Below are positions 49,711 through 61,616 of a stretch of DNA of 64,000 nucleotides, in pieces. Every line of letters starts with the position of its first letter. Position 1 is the stretch's first letter. The DNA is taken from assembly GCF_023065955.2 (NCBI RefSeq), contig NW_026622852.1, forward strand, positions 12,726,423 to 12,790,422, in the 5' to 3' direction. The translations under genes and the position numbers were made by a program. The notes beneath the pieces were generated by a model that had not been told where the DNA came from, did no database searches, and saw only the letters and a program-made list of their open reading frames with translations. The DNA is from Ursus arctos. Lineage: Eukaryota > Chordata > Mammalia > Carnivora > Ursidae.

Positions 49711-49759
49711 GCTCATTTATCAGGAAATTATTAGCCATGCATATTAACTGTCGAGAAGG

Positions 49760-50200
49760 GGCTAATGAGCCCCGTGAGCGCTACAACATAGGTGCAGACA
49801 CAGAGCTTGCCTGCAAGAGGTGTATACTCCAGTGGGGCCCTTGACAGACAGAATAACTATAATATAATTGAGAAAATAATCAGTGTCTGGAACAGGTGCA
49901 TATCCCTTAAGCAGGTATACATGCCTTGAACATGGATCAAATTTGGGATACATAGAAATGGAAGACATTTTGAAGGATAGACAAGGAAAGGACAAGAAGT
50001 ATTCCAAATTCAGAGTAACAGCTTGAGTAAAGACAGAGCTGGAGAACGAGGGGGGAATGAATTGAGAATAATGAAATTGTTTGCTACACGTATGACTTAA
50101 ACACAGGATAGATGAAAGGAGGTAGTGGAAATAGGGGTTAGTAAGGTAGTTACATATCAGAGTAGCAGAAAGAGAATGAGAGATTATGTACTCAGTTTTG
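49760..50200 (-). repeat. Ancient L2-like repeat, antisense (probable)
   Basis: 'gtgcagacacagagcttgcc', 'cagtggggcccttgacagac' and 'cttgagtaaagacagagctg' resemble the antisense L2-class sequence. Confidence 0.4.
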
Positions 50201-51190
50201 CAGTTTGATGAAAAACGTCAAGGCCAAAGATTTTTAAGCCAATTTTCAAGGCGAGCTACAAAAGCTAGGGGGGCCTCGCTACTGAAGGATCTACTTGCCA
50301 TGCTTTTCTTGGCTAACTTCTGTTTGTAGGATTTTTGTGCCTCACTTTGTAAATAGAACTTTCCAAAACTGATCATTAAAGAATACTTCCTACTCCAAGC
50401 CCAAGCAACTGAGCTTTTTCCTTATCATTCCCATTTTGGAGGCTGCATTAACAGGGAAATGGAGTGGGATTGTTTTTATAGGCCCTCAGCTCACTGTAAA
50501 TGTACTTCTCAAGACTTGGCCATTTGGAATGGCCAATTATGCACTCAACTCCTCTGTGTGTATTTGACTTCTACTTCCAGATAATGAGCCATTCTCTCCA
50601 CTTATTTCCCCTCAAGAAGACTGATCTATTTAGCAACCTTTACTTTTGTTACATTCTCCAGTCCCAGGCAGTGATGATATTTATACATAAGACAGAGACA
50701 TTTCTATGCTATGTTGGAAGTATGAAGGAAGTTGGAGCCAATGACCTTTCACTTTGAAGCCAAAGAAAAACAAGCACAAATTCTTCAGTCTTGCCAAGAA
50801 TGGGGACTAGACAGATTAGCAGAAAGGCTGTTCAATACATAGTGCCCAAAGCCTTTCTGCACTCAAACCTGTGTTATATCTAGCATACTGCCTTATTTTG
50901 ATGAAGTTTGTGTATGTCTTCCAAATAGACATGGTTGTGACCATTCTTCGTGATTTTGTGGGTAAAAAATGGAGGTTCCATTTTATCACCCTCTTTGTTT
51001 ATTCTAAATGAATTCTAGAGCGTGTAGGAGAGGATGCGTTCTAGGCTTAGGATAGCATTCCTAGCCAATCTTGTGCTGGAACTTCCCACATTCCCAGGTA
51101 TGTGTTTTGACTCTATTAGCAACACTTGACGTCATGATGTTCTCTGCACAGATACTAAGGATGTCGTCCTCCTCTCCGATTTCTTCCCAG

Positions 51191-51401
51191 GTGGGAAATT
51201 GGCAAGTGGAGTCCATGCAGTCTCACCTGTGGGGTTGGCCTGCAGACCAGAGATGTCTTCTGCTCCCACCTACTTTCCAGAGAGATGAATGAAACCATAA
51301 TCCTGGCCGATGAACTGTGTCGTCAGCCCAAACCCAGCACGGTGCAAGCTTGTAACCGCTTCAACTGCCCCCCTGCCTGGTACCCTGCACAGTGGCAGCC
51401 G
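51191..51401 (+). CDS. ADAMTSL1: ADAMTSL1 exon C: third TSR and start of a fourth
   Basis: The 211-nt exon completes an Arg codon (AG|G) and encodes 70 residues, WEIGKWSPCSLTCG to PAWYPAQWQP. Residues 1-60 are a complete TSR with the WEIGKWSPC tryptophan motif, CSLTCG (an O-fucosylation consensus) and six cysteines. An NET sequon at residues 33-35 is a probable N-glycosylation site. The last residues WYPAQWQP begin the next TSR. The acceptor gatttcttcccag is strong and the donor CCG|gtgagt leaves phase 0. Apart from I for V in NETII, I see no difference from the human protein as I remember it. In the genome the exon lies alone, with over 31 kb before it and over 12 kb after. Confidence 0.93.
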
Positions 51402-51968
51402 GTGAGTTCTAGGGTTACTCGGTATTAGTAATGTTTGTCTATACATTATGTGTTTACAGTATGTTTGTGTATACAACTCTGGTTCAGGGCAAAACTCTTC
51501 AAGGAGTTTTGTCCCATTAAAGGAATGTCCAGGGTCTATTCCTCTCTCCCTTCTTAGTACTCTCTCAACCTTATTCAAATCCAGATATTTTCATTATAAA
51601 CATTATGCTCTTTCTATGGTCCCACACCAGTGTCCTCCCAAAGCAATTCAAGACCCAGCCGTTAAACCGAGTATATTCACAACAAAGTTTTTACCAAACT
51701 AAGAAAACATTTTTTAAAAATAAGGACAATGTGGTTGGTTTTCCACAAAGCTAAATTTGTTCTGAATTTGTGCCCTTATTCTAGTTTTTTTGCTGTTTTA
51801 AAACCCTAAGAGGCCAGGGTACTAGGCAATGACTTTTCTTTTTTTTTTTCCCCCTTTTAAATGCAATTACTTACCAAAATAACAGATTAGAAGTCAAATC
51901 AATTCCAGAATTTTTGAAATTTTGCTGGTCCTATGAATTCCAAAAGTCTAGGAACTATTGTTTTAAAG

Positions 51969-52190
51969 CAGAGGTTGACACACTGCAGCCCAAAGCCAGA
52001 TCCGTCTCACAAGTAGTTATTGGAAATGAAATTTTATTTGAACACAGCCATGCCCATTCTTTTGACGTATTGTCCACGGCAGCTTTTGCACTGGAAGGAC
52101 AGAACTACTTGGTTGTGACAGAGACCATTTAGCCTACAATACCTAAGGTATTTATTCTGTCCTTTTACAGAAAAACTTTGCTGACCCCAC
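51969..52190. mobile_element. Non-autonomous hAT-like DNA transposon, copy 2
   Basis: Left end 'cagaggttgacacactgcag', core 'aatgaaattttatttgaaca' and 'cagccatgcccattcttttg', right end 'ttttacagaaaaactttgct' plus 'gacccca'. It is the same family as 10810-11054. The flanks tttaaagc and tcaaaagc agree at 6 of 8 bases, compatible with the 8-bp duplication of hAT elements. Confidence 0.75.
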
Positions 52191-52479
52191 TCAAAAGCAT
52201 ACATAGTAATAACACAAACACAACTATTTTATCATAATAGTCTACCTAAAGTTAATATATATTTATCAAACTTTAGTTAAGTAATTTTTTTGCATGCCTT
52301 TAAAAAACAGAAATTTTAGATTATTTGGATAGAACCTTATTTTGCATTTCCTCTCCATGAGGATATCAGAGGTAGCTATAAAGTGACCACAATGGTCACA
52401 AAAAGTAAGCCTGAAAGGTGAGGGGGACATGCATCCCAATTTTACTAAAACGGTTTTTCACTTTCAAAATTATCCCGGT

Positions 52480-52692
52480 TTGGGCGCCTGGGTGGCTCAG
52501 TCGGTTGGGTGTCCGACTCTTAGTTTCAGCTCAGGGCATGATCTCATGGGTCATGGGATCAAGCCCCCTGTTAAGCCCCACATCAGGCTCCACACTCAGC
52601 AGAGAGTCTGCTTAAATATTCTCTCCCTCTGCCCCTGCCCCCACTCGCTCTTGCTCTTCTTTCCCTAAAAATAAATAAATATTTTTAAAATG
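52480..52692 (+). mobile_element. CAN-type SINE, older subfamily
   Basis: 'gggcgcctgggtggctcagt', 'tgtccgactcttagtttcag', 'cactcagcagagagtctgct' and an 'aaaaataaataaatattt' tail. The 'ccgactcttagtttcagctc' head differs from the 'ctgccttcggctcag' heads of the younger copies. No clear target duplication. Confidence 0.9.
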
Positions 52693-53059
52693 TTTTTAAG
52701 TGTCCCAAAGAAAATGATAAATTATATGGTTATCCAATGGAGGAGGGAACATAGCAGCTTACACACCCTTGCCTTAGTGCTGAGAGGGGCTGCATCAGAG
52801 ATGCTTTCCCACTATCACTTGGCAGAGCCCCTTCCCTCTCTCTGCCCATCTTGGGACTATGATTTAGTGAAGCACTCAATGAGTCAGAGAGTAATCAGTG
52901 AGCAAAAGTCTAAAATATAAAGCATCTGGAAAAAGATATTGACTATTTCCTTTTAGAGCTTAAATATATATGTGGCTAAGCTCATAAATACCATGCTACT
53001 ATGTGATGGTTTGTGGAAATCAAGAGGACGTTATATATTTTGAATGCCTATGTACCAGT

Positions 53060-53160
53060 GTTCTGTTAAGAAATATTATTACACACCTAACTGAAGTTAA
53101 TCCTCACAACCATCAGCGAAAAGTCAATTTTATTATCTTCGTTTTAGGTTTAAGGGAACT
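53060..53160 (-). repeat. MIR fragment, antisense
   Basis: 'gttaatcctcacaaccatca' followed by 'attttattatcttcgtttta' and 'aagggaactgaggttcgta' is the reversed MIR core. Confidence 0.65.
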
Positions 53161-53691
53161 GAGGTTCGTACAGGTAGCAAATTTAGGGTTGGCCGTCACC
53201 CAGTTTTATGTGATCCTTTCCCCTATACCTCATTGTTGGAGACTACTGTGGCTGAAAGAACCATCAGGGATTGTATATGAGTCCCCTTGTTTTACACATG
53301 ATGTAACTGCGGCCTAGATATGGCCTTGCCAAGATCATAAAGCCTGGTTGAGACCCCAGGGCTCCTGGTTCTAGTATATTTATACTGTTAGCTTTAACTA
53401 GAATGAATTCATGGCCTCAAACTGCACCACTAACTAATGCCAACCCTAAGACAAGACCAGGAACCAACCCAGATCAACCTCCACTGCTGTATTAAGTCTC
53501 TGTATTATTAACTCGTGTCTCTACAAGGTACATAGTAAGTTCTGGATAAAATGTTTATTGAATGACAAAATGAAATACTGGATCAAGAATATAACCCCAC
53601 ATTCCCTGAAAATTCTGACTTCGTATCTTATATGTTTGTTTTATGGTTATGGGTTCTAATACTGACCTAGCAGTGAAATGCCAACCTCTTT

Positions 53692-54136
53692 TTTTTTTAA
53701 GGTTGTATGTATGTATTTATTTGAGAGAGAGAGCATGCGAGAGCGGGGAAAGGGGCAGAAGAGGGAGAGGGAGAAAGAATCTGAAGCAGTCTCTCCACTG
53801 AGCACAGAGCCCGATGCAGGGCCTGATCTAATAATCACGAGATCAGGGGTTCCTGGGTGGCTCAGTCGTTAAGCGTCTGCCTTCGGCTCAGGGCGCAGTC
53901 CTGGTGTTCTGGGATCGAGCCCCACATCAGGCTCCTCAGCTGGGAGCCTACTTCTTTCTCTCCCATTCCCCCTGCTTGTGTTCCCTCTCTTGCTGGCTGT
54001 CTCTCTCTCTGTCAAATAAATAAATAAAATCTTTTTTTAAAAAAAGTAAAAAAAATAATAATAATCACGAGGTCATGACTTGAGCCAAAACCAAGAGTGG
54101 GATGCTCAACAGACTGAGCCACCCAGGGTGCCCCCC
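53692..54136 (-). mobile_element. CAN-type SINE, antisense, interrupted by another SINE
   Basis: The tail complement 'atgtatttatttgagagaga' and body reach 'gatctaataatcacgagatc', stop at an inserted SINE, then resume with 'cacgaggtcatgacttgagc' and end 'actgagccacccagggtgcc'. The outer flanks ccaacctcttttt and ccaagcctcttttt are a probable target duplication. Confidence 0.92.
53846..54058 (+). mobile_element. Young CAN-type SINE nested in an antisense SINE
   Basis: A full head, body and tail are present. The 17-bp duplication taataatcacgagatca / taataatcacgaggtca has one mismatch (53829-53845, 54059-54075) and consists of the host SINE's own sequence. Confidence 0.95.
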
Positions 54137-55229
54137 CCAAGCCTCTTTTTAATAGCCACACATGTTGCTGAATAGTGGCAGTGACCTATGACTTTTTTCT
54201 TCACCTTTTAGAACACATCCATATACATGACCTTTTTTGGTCTATTGCCCCACCACCATCACCCCCATACCAGTGTCTCCATTTAATACAGTAGATTTCC
54301 AAAAAGTCAATTATTCTTCCATTTTCCATCTCCTAGGCCTGTTAAGACACAAATTTATTTTGAAAACTTTCTCTCCTTCTTTCCTTTAGGGAGAGGCCTT
54401 TAGGGTTGAGTCACATTTAAGTCCATTTTTCAGATCAGGAAACCAATAGTAAACAGCCCTTTGAAGCCCATCCAATGAACTAGTAATGACACTTTATTAA
54501 GATGTTTTAAAAGTATCTTCTTTATACATAATACGTAGTAATTGTGAAATACATTCAAACATAATAAGAAATAAAGAACATAGAAAGTGTGTCTATCCTC
54601 TGGAGAAAACCCCCGTCAGGCATGTGGTGTGTAGGGTCTGTTTTAAGAATCCTTGGTCATTTTTAGGAATCTTTCTAAACCTAGAGGAAACAATAAACTA
54701 TTCTTCTTCTATGCTTTCCTAGAATACTACTTTAGTTAAGCTTTGTTCGATAAAATCAGGTAATATTGACCACCTTTAAAGGAAAGGAAGTCATTGCTTA
54801 TGCCATATGGTGAAATAAGTCAGGAGTAACTTGGGGAGCTCCAAGCTAATTGGCTGTTGTCTTAGGACCCCTGCTGTTGACGGTCTATTTGCCTGATGAG
54901 CCCTCTGGTTCCTTGGTAGTCCTTCTTAGAACAAGGGAACCTGGCGTGCGCTCATAGGCTCTTTTTTATTTGGATCTACTAGAGGATAGTGCTGAGGTCT
55001 CTAATCCTTCAACACCCACCTTATCGTCTTTCTTCATATAAAAGAAAAACAGATGCGGTGTCAAATGCTTCATTCAAAGGAAGCCATAATAACCTGATGA
55101 GCATTGGCTTTGAGGGGAGAAGCTCCTTCTTGCTCTTTGAACACTGGGCTACCACCAACCTCATGTGTACACTTTCCTTCCTGGAAAAAAAAAAAAGGCA
55201 CTACTGCATGAATTGTCATTTGCTGGTAG

Positions 55230-55279
55230 AAATGCAACCTCGCTTGTCAAATGCAACCTCGCTTGTCAAATGCAACCTC
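55230..55279. repeat. 19-bp tandem repeat, 2.6 copies
   Basis: The unit 'aaatgcaacctcgcttgtc' occurs twice exactly and then partially as aaatgcaacctc. There are no spacers. Confidence 0.95.
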
Positions 55280-55636
55280 CCTAGTCTTTTGTAGAGCATT
55301 TGCCTGACAACTGGCAAGTAGCCAATATTTACCCATTCTGCAGGTCTGGAGAGAGGACTAGCATGCAGTCCGGGTACATATGTTAAAATTTTATTTTAGA
55401 AACAAATAGAAATGAAACAAAAATCTAATTCTAGCTTTGGCTTACGGGGCCTTCTTTATTTCAGTTCAGTGACTTAATACTGCGCCCCTTGGTTTTTATC
55501 TCTGGTCTTGTGTGAAGGACTCATTTACTTTTATCAATTTAGCTTCAAGACTTTGTTGGTTTGTGTTTAGTTGGCTTTTGAAAGACATATTTAGCGCATA
55601 GGCATTCTGAGTCTTCTCTAATTTATTAAACATGCT

Positions 55637-55657
55637 CATCATCATCATCATCATCAT
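55637..55657. repeat. (CAT)7 microsatellite
   Basis: Seven perfect CAT units. It is not in a coding region. Confidence 0.95.
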
Positions 55658-56299
55658 CTTACTGTTGGCTACGTGTTACTTTATAAACACCTCACAAGGG
55701 ATCATATCCCAGTGGTGTGTTACAGCACCATGCTTGAGAACCACTGTGATATATGCCATAATTCCATCTGAGACACTTTGATCATGACGGTATTCTGCTA
55801 GGAAATTTTTCAGTGACATTCCATTGCCATCTAGTAAAGCCAGATGGCTTAGTCAAGCCTCCATCCCCCTACACATCTGCTCCCGCCCATCTCCTGCCAT
55901 GCTTCTCCCACCCCTGCATGTACAGTCCTGTCTGCCCCTGCTTCTCCCTGCCCACAGGCAGTTCCCCTCCCCTCTGCTGGTCCAACCGGGAGTCGTGCCT
56001 CTTCTACCAGGACTCCTCCGCTGTCCTTCTGCACTGAAGCCACGTGGTGTCCGTGGTCAGTGCCGCTCATTGACCAGTCACATATACTACCTTACCTGGA
56101 TGGGCACTTCCCCATGACTTCTGAGTTAGACCATAAGGTCGATGGGACAGAGACCAAGTCTCAGTGAGACCGCATACCACTCAGAGCAGGTAGGGAAAGC
56201 ATAGAGCATGGTGCTAGAAAGTTGCATGGCAAGTCTGCCAGTCTATTTGCTGAGCACTTGCCCCATTTCAGGACCTTTTCTTTTTAATAAGAGCAGCAC

Positions 56300-56600
56300 T
56301 TATTATGTGTCAAGCACACTTCTAGGCACTTTACAGATTTAACTCATTTAATCCTCACTATCCTATGTGACCATTACTACTAACCTCCCCATTCCACAGA
56401 TGAGGGGCACAGAGCACTGTGAAGCTAGCATGAATTCCAACTTCATGTAGCAGAATTCTTTCTACTGTTCTCACATTTTCTCTTCTAATCCCTACAGCAA
56501 CCCTGCAAGGAAACAAGGCTTACAGAGGTTGTCCTTGTCCCGGGTCACATAGCCAATAAAAAGCAAAGGGGGCTTGTAGGCTTCAAAACCCATTCTCTTT
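56300..56600 (-). repeat. Two MIR-type remnants, antisense
   Basis: The first has 'gcacttattatgtgtcaagc', 'catttaatcctcactatcct' and 'cattccacagatgaggggca'. The second has 'taatccctacagcaaccctg', 'cttacagaggttgtccttgt' and 'gggtcacatagccaataaaa'. Both are reversed MIR cores. Confidence 0.65.
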
Positions 56601-56741
56601 TCCACTGTGCAATTCAACTTTCCCAAGACCTCTTCCCCATTTGCTCCAAAGTATTAAATTGTGAGGAAATCTGACACCAGCCTGAAAGTCAGCCGTTTAC
56701 GTGCAAGTCACTGTTTGTTGCCTTATCCAGGGCAGTTAGTC

Positions 56742-57208
56742 TGCGCATGTTTCCTGTTGCTGCTGTAACGAATTACCACACATTTAGTGGCTTTACTACA
56801 ACATGAATTTACTGTCTTCCAGCTCTGGAGGCCAGACTCAAATCAGCTTTACTCGGCTAACATCAAGGGGTTGGCAGACCCACGTTCCGTCTGTAGGCTC
56901 TAGGGGAGAATCCATTACCTTGTCTCTTCCAGCTTCTAGATGCTGCTTGCTTCCTTGGCTCATGGCCCCTTCTTCCATCTTCAAAGTGCTTCACTCCAAC
57001 CTCTGATCCTGTCCTTTCTTTCTGACTCTGCCCTCCTTCTTCCCTCTTATAAGGACCGCTGAGATAACACTGAGGCCACCTGGATAATCCAGGTAATCTC
57101 CCCATCTCAAGATGCATGATCACATGTGTTAAGTCACTTTTACCATATAAAATAACATTTTCACAGGCTCCAGAGTTTAGGACACAGATATCATTGCTCA
57201 GCCTACTA
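56742..57208 (+). mobile_element. Solo LTR, MaLR-like, fourth copy, 5-bp target duplication
   Basis: 'gtttcctgttgctgctgtaa', 'cgaattaccacacatttagt', 'ggctcatggccccttcttcc', 'ataatccaggtaatctcccc' and an end 'gctcagcctacta' follow the LTR order. The flanks tagtc are identical (56737-56741, 57209-57213). Confidence 0.85.
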
Positions 57209-58299
57209 TAGTCTGTACTTAGATTATGGGCTGACTAAGCATTAATCTCTGTTGACACAAGATCCTTGAGATTAAAATCTGCCTTCTGCTATCACTCTGC
57301 TCACCACTCTCTGTGGGCTTTGCATGCATCAGTCTTCATTAATTATTATTCTAAAAAATAAATTGAAAAGAGAAATGAAAAGGGATAGATGCTCGAAGGG
57401 TTAACGGAAATGAATTAGGCAGTCCACTCTGAAGTGTAATTTATATTTCCCTGTATGACACATGTTTTTTGATTAGGATTGTGTCCATCCGACTGTACAC
57501 ACATATTGCACACATCCGTGCAGAGACTGAAACAATCACCATGGCCTCTGTTTTCTCCCTTGCTTAAAACTGTGATTACGTAGCCATTTCCCTATAATTT
57601 TTTTTTAAATCAGGGTTACAGTACAAAATGCCTATAGTGTAGCCGTATGAGAAGTCATATGCGAGTAGAGTCCCTGCTAGTAATATGAAGAAAAAAGAGG
57701 AATTTTAATGACAACTACAAATGCTTGAGAATTCTTTTTTTTTTTTCTTTCTTTCATTTTTTAGATTAAAACACACACACACAGAAAAGAATGACTTTGG
57801 TCTGGATTTGAGGGCTGAAGACTGGCAGAAAGAATCAATTGAGTCATCAGTTTTGTTACATTCCAGTGACTAAAATATAAATCCTCATCATTTAGAAACC
57901 ATGCTTATTTAACATGTTGTATCCAGGGAGAAAAAAAAATCATTACGATGTTTATCTCATTTTTAGTCGTTGTTTTATAAGAAAATGGACACTTGATCCT
58001 TTAGAACCAACAGTAAATGTAAGCAAACAGAGGTTAGAAGTAAAATTTCACACGTGCAGTATTTTCATTTTTATTTATTAGCAAAATGTTCTTTGTAACA
58101 ATTGCCCTGGATTTTAGCGGGTGTGCAGCCCCATGTTTCATATGGTAACAGGAATATTAAACCCAGAAGAAGCACTGTACTTCCAGGCAATTCTGATCCA
58201 CAAGATGGCTGGGGTAGAAATTTTGTCCTCATTTAATCATTTTGAACAAGATTCCAGTCCTCATTTTCTTTATTTCTCTGCGCCCTAACTCACTGCGGC

Positions 58300-59300
58300 T
58301 CATTTGACCTCTGTTGTATACCAAGCACTGTCTCTCGAATTGCCTTTCGATCCTCTCAGTCTCTCATATCACAAAGTCACCTCAAATTCCAAAGGTCTAA
58401 CACCAAGCTCAAGAACACAGCTACCCACCACCTTTGCCAGCAGACCCAGTCTTCCTTCCTGGGTCACGCCATCTTCAAGCACGTTCTCCAGCCCATTGCC
58501 TTGATTCCAGTCCTCACAATGAACCAAACCATTACAAACAGCCTTTCACTTAGTGTCCCTGCTTTGTCTTATTTCTAATCCATTGTGCCCCAACTTGGTA
58601 TCAGTGGTTCTTTACTACAGGCCCTCTGTTGAGCCTTTAAAATATTAACGTGTGCTGAGGGCCCCCAAATAGATGGTATGGAGTGTTATTTAGACTCATT
58701 GGACTGTGAAACCTTTTCTCCATGGTACACCTATTAATATCTCACGGGGCCATACTTTCTAGAACCCATCAGCCTTCATTGCCCGAATCATTTTCTACAA
58801 ACTGGATCATGTTACCCCCTACTTTAAAATCCTTAATGACACCCTATGGTCTTGAGGTTTTGTCCAGATATGCCCAAGGCCCTTCAGTTTGCCCCTCACC
58901 CAACTTCTCAATCTCGGTTTCTGACTGCAACTTCCCCATGAACTCTATGTTCTACCTTCTCAGGTCTCCTCAGAGATGCCATGTTCCCTCACACCCTGGG
59001 TCTGTGCATACATGGTGCGACCCTGCCAGCACTTCTCATCTCCCTGGCCAACCCCTCATGGGTCCCCTCCTCTGTAGAGCCTTCCCCAATTTTCTGTAAA
59101 GGCTTAATTGCCTCTCCTCTGTATTCCCCCTTTCTAAAACCGATCACATCTGATAATACTTTTTTCCCCCTCACTGGTCTGCAAATACCTGAATCTTAGT
59201 AACCAGTTTTTAGTCATCTTAAACTTCCAGCACCTAATACGGTGCCTGGCACTCGGCAACTACTTAGTAAGTGTTAGGTGAAAGAATGAATGAATGAAAA
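58300..59300 (+). repeat. Long L2 LINE 3' region
   Basis: 'tcctcagagatgccatgttc', 'cctctgtagagccttcccca', 'ttcccccctcactggtctgc'-like sequence, 'ccagcacctaatacggtgcc' and the end 'gaaagaatgaatgaatgaaa' follow the L2 3' order. It is among the longest ancient repeats in the window. No reverse transcriptase frame is left. Confidence 0.8.
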
Positions 59301-59553
59301 ACTACAAGCAGAGCATGTTATGTTGAAACTAGAAAGTTGACCTTAGAAAGAACATAAATGTCACTTTGTGTTGGGCTCAATAATACGACTTGAGGGACCA
59401 AGGAAAGGAACTCAGCACTCAGTAAATGAAGCTACCAAGATGAAACAAAGGTGTCAATACAGGCAGAATTTATTAGTGTGCTGATCATGGGAAAATCTTT
59501 AAAAATACAGGACACTCAGGCCACTGTAATTTTGTATAGAAACATAACTTTTA

Positions 59554-59716
59554 GGGGCACCTGGGTGGCTCAGTCAGTTAAACATCCAGGTCATGATCTC
59601 AGGGTCATGAGATCAAGCCCCACATGGGGCTCCACACTCAACACGGAGTCTGCTTGGGATTCCCTCTCCCTCTCCCTATGCCCCTCCCCCCCAAGATAAA
59701 TGAATCATAAAAAAAA
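59554..59716 (+). mobile_element. CAN-type SINE with internal deletion, 16-bp target duplication
   Basis: 'gggcacctgggtggctcagt' and 'cagttaaacatccaggtcat' are adjacent, so the 'gccttcggctcag' part of the head is missing. The tail is A-rich. The duplication agaaacataactttta is perfect (59538-59553, 59717-59732). Confidence 0.95.
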
Positions 59717-60439
59717 AGAAACATAACTTTTAAGTACTCCCCTTATTGTATATTTTTTACTTTCTTATAAAACTTATGAATCTATGACCTTATTATCATG
59801 AAAGACATACAGCGGCAAAGATAAGCAACATAAATAGTATTTTTTGTTATTTCTTTTATGTATGGCACATATTTAAAAATAATCTCTCTTATTTTTAAGA
59901 GATCTACCTCTTCATACCACAGTATCATTTTAAATGATTCATAAAGGCAAACATTTTTCATTTAGTTTTATTAAATTTCTCTTGCTGTTCTCTTTTTAAA
60001 ATTTTCTTCTTTCCATTCTGCTTCTCACTCCAGAACAATCTGCTTCATCAGGTAATCTCAACAATGTCCACAAAGTTGTCACAGACTTTGGAAACTTCAT
60101 TAATTTGAAATTTTATCTTCGGCTTTTAAAAATGTCTAAAAATACCATTTCAGCAATGTCAACACACCAAGGAAACTTTTTGAGCGAAGAGGAGACAAGT
60201 GTTTAAGGGCCAACTCCCTGACGACATTAACTTAGCTAGAGAGTTGCGACCATACCTGGAGGGTCACAGCACCCAGCAGAGCACATGCAGCATCTGGCTA
60301 AAACCCGCTGCTGACTTACTTAGAAGCAGCTTCTGGTTAATGATAAAACAGCTCAATAAAAGGGGGATGTTCAGCCCATCAGCTGGATGTGTGTGTCATA
60401 TCTTTGAAACATCTGGATTTGGGGATCTTTCGTTCATCC

Positions 60440-60600
60440 AATCATCAATTCAACAAACATGTATGAAGTGCGTGTTCTTTGCCAGATGCTACACTAGGCA
60501 CTGGGGAATAAAAGAGGAGTGTATTCCCTTTTATCAAAAGATGCATAATCCTCTGTGCATGCAGGGAAGCGGGGAGGGGAGGTAAATTGCAGGCACATAA
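60440..60600 (-). repeat. L2 3'-end fragment, antisense
   Basis: 'aattcaacaaacatgtatga', 'ccagatgctacactaggcac' and 'tggggaataaaagaggagtg' are the reversed L2 terminus. Confidence 0.7.
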
Positions 60601-61616
60601 ACAACGAGCCCTCATAGGAGACACGCAATACCCTTCCAGGTTAAGGCCGGGTGGGAGGTGACTCATTCTTTGAGCCTTTGAATGGGGCCTTCCAAGATGT
60701 GTTAAAAGTTTCTGGGTAGGCATAAAGGCAAAGGGCGCTGCTCACAGAGTGAACAAGCTGATCAGAGGCCTGAGCAGAGAAGGCATTTGTGTGTCCAAGG
60801 AAGGGCACATTGTCCCCATGGCAGGCCAGCAAGGAACAGTGGCTCGGCAGCTCAGTTTGGGTTCCAGCGTGAGCGCTCTCCGGGGCATTCTCACGAGTCT
60901 GAACCTTACCCCCTGGGTGCTAGAATTTCCCAAAAGTCTTCTGTATAGGTCAAATTCCCAAACACTAAGTTGATTTTCTTTACGTTCTGTCGTAGCTGCT
61001 TTGTTACCATGTGGTCACAGACTTGTCACGGTGCAGAGGGGAATCCCCTGAGGGTCTGTCCCCTAAATCAGGTCCTATCTGCCAAGGGATGACCTGGCTA
61101 GGTTATGTTTCATGAACGGTCACCCTCTGTAGCACAGTTTTATTACATTGCCACCCTTGAAATAAGACCAATGGTTTCCATCATCTGTTTCCTCAGTTGG
61201 AAAGAGAGAAAATTAACCTGCATTTTTCCTTACTGCCGCATTCACTAAGAAGCACTTCCTGAGCGGCTTGGATCAAAGAGCTCTTCTTATGCAGCTTGAC
61301 TTGTTTGGGGAGCATTTATTCAAAGTGAATGGAAGCCATGTGCCTTCTTAGATATTTAGAAAAAGAAAACTTTAGCCATCAAGCATTGAAGAGCTCTGTA
61401 GTCCTACAAACCCAACCTCACTAGTGAAGTGCCTAAAACATCAGTCACCGGGTTGCAGAAACTTCAAGAACATGTTCTTTATGCCTCACAGACTCAACAG
61501 GACCCATGGGGAATTTGTGCATTATAATCAAAGGATTAGAAGAAAAGCGGTTTGATGTAATTTTGAGGTTTAGGGGGATAATGATTTTATGAATCAGCTA
61601 TTATTTCTCTTCAAGA

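Larger units (their letters stand above)
19579..51190 (+). other. ADAMTSL1: ADAMTSL1 intron between exons B and C (phase 2)
   Basis: The 31,612-bp intron begins gtaagg and ends in a strong acceptor, cctcctctccgatttcttcccag. A 'tactaag' motif at 51153-51159 places a good branch adenosine about 33 nt from the splice site. No additional ADAMTSL1 exon was found. The first part (19.6-36 kb) carries mainly MIR/L2 remnants and microsatellites. From 36.6 to 49.3 kb it is densely packed with LTRs, L1 pieces and SINEs. Stretches in which I see nothing nameable include 19.6-20.9, 21.1-22.3, 22.6-23.3, 23.7-25.3, 26.7-28.1, 28.4-29.0, 29.5-30.2, 30.4-33.2, 34.9-35.3, 37.7-38.6, 42.7-43.6, 44.3-45.3, 47.5-48.3 and 50.2-51.1 kb. 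Confidence 0.85.

Noticed and set aside
55725..55760. 'ttgagaaccactg' as an end of a hAT transposon
   Set aside because: Only one terminus is visible and no body or partner end could be matched.
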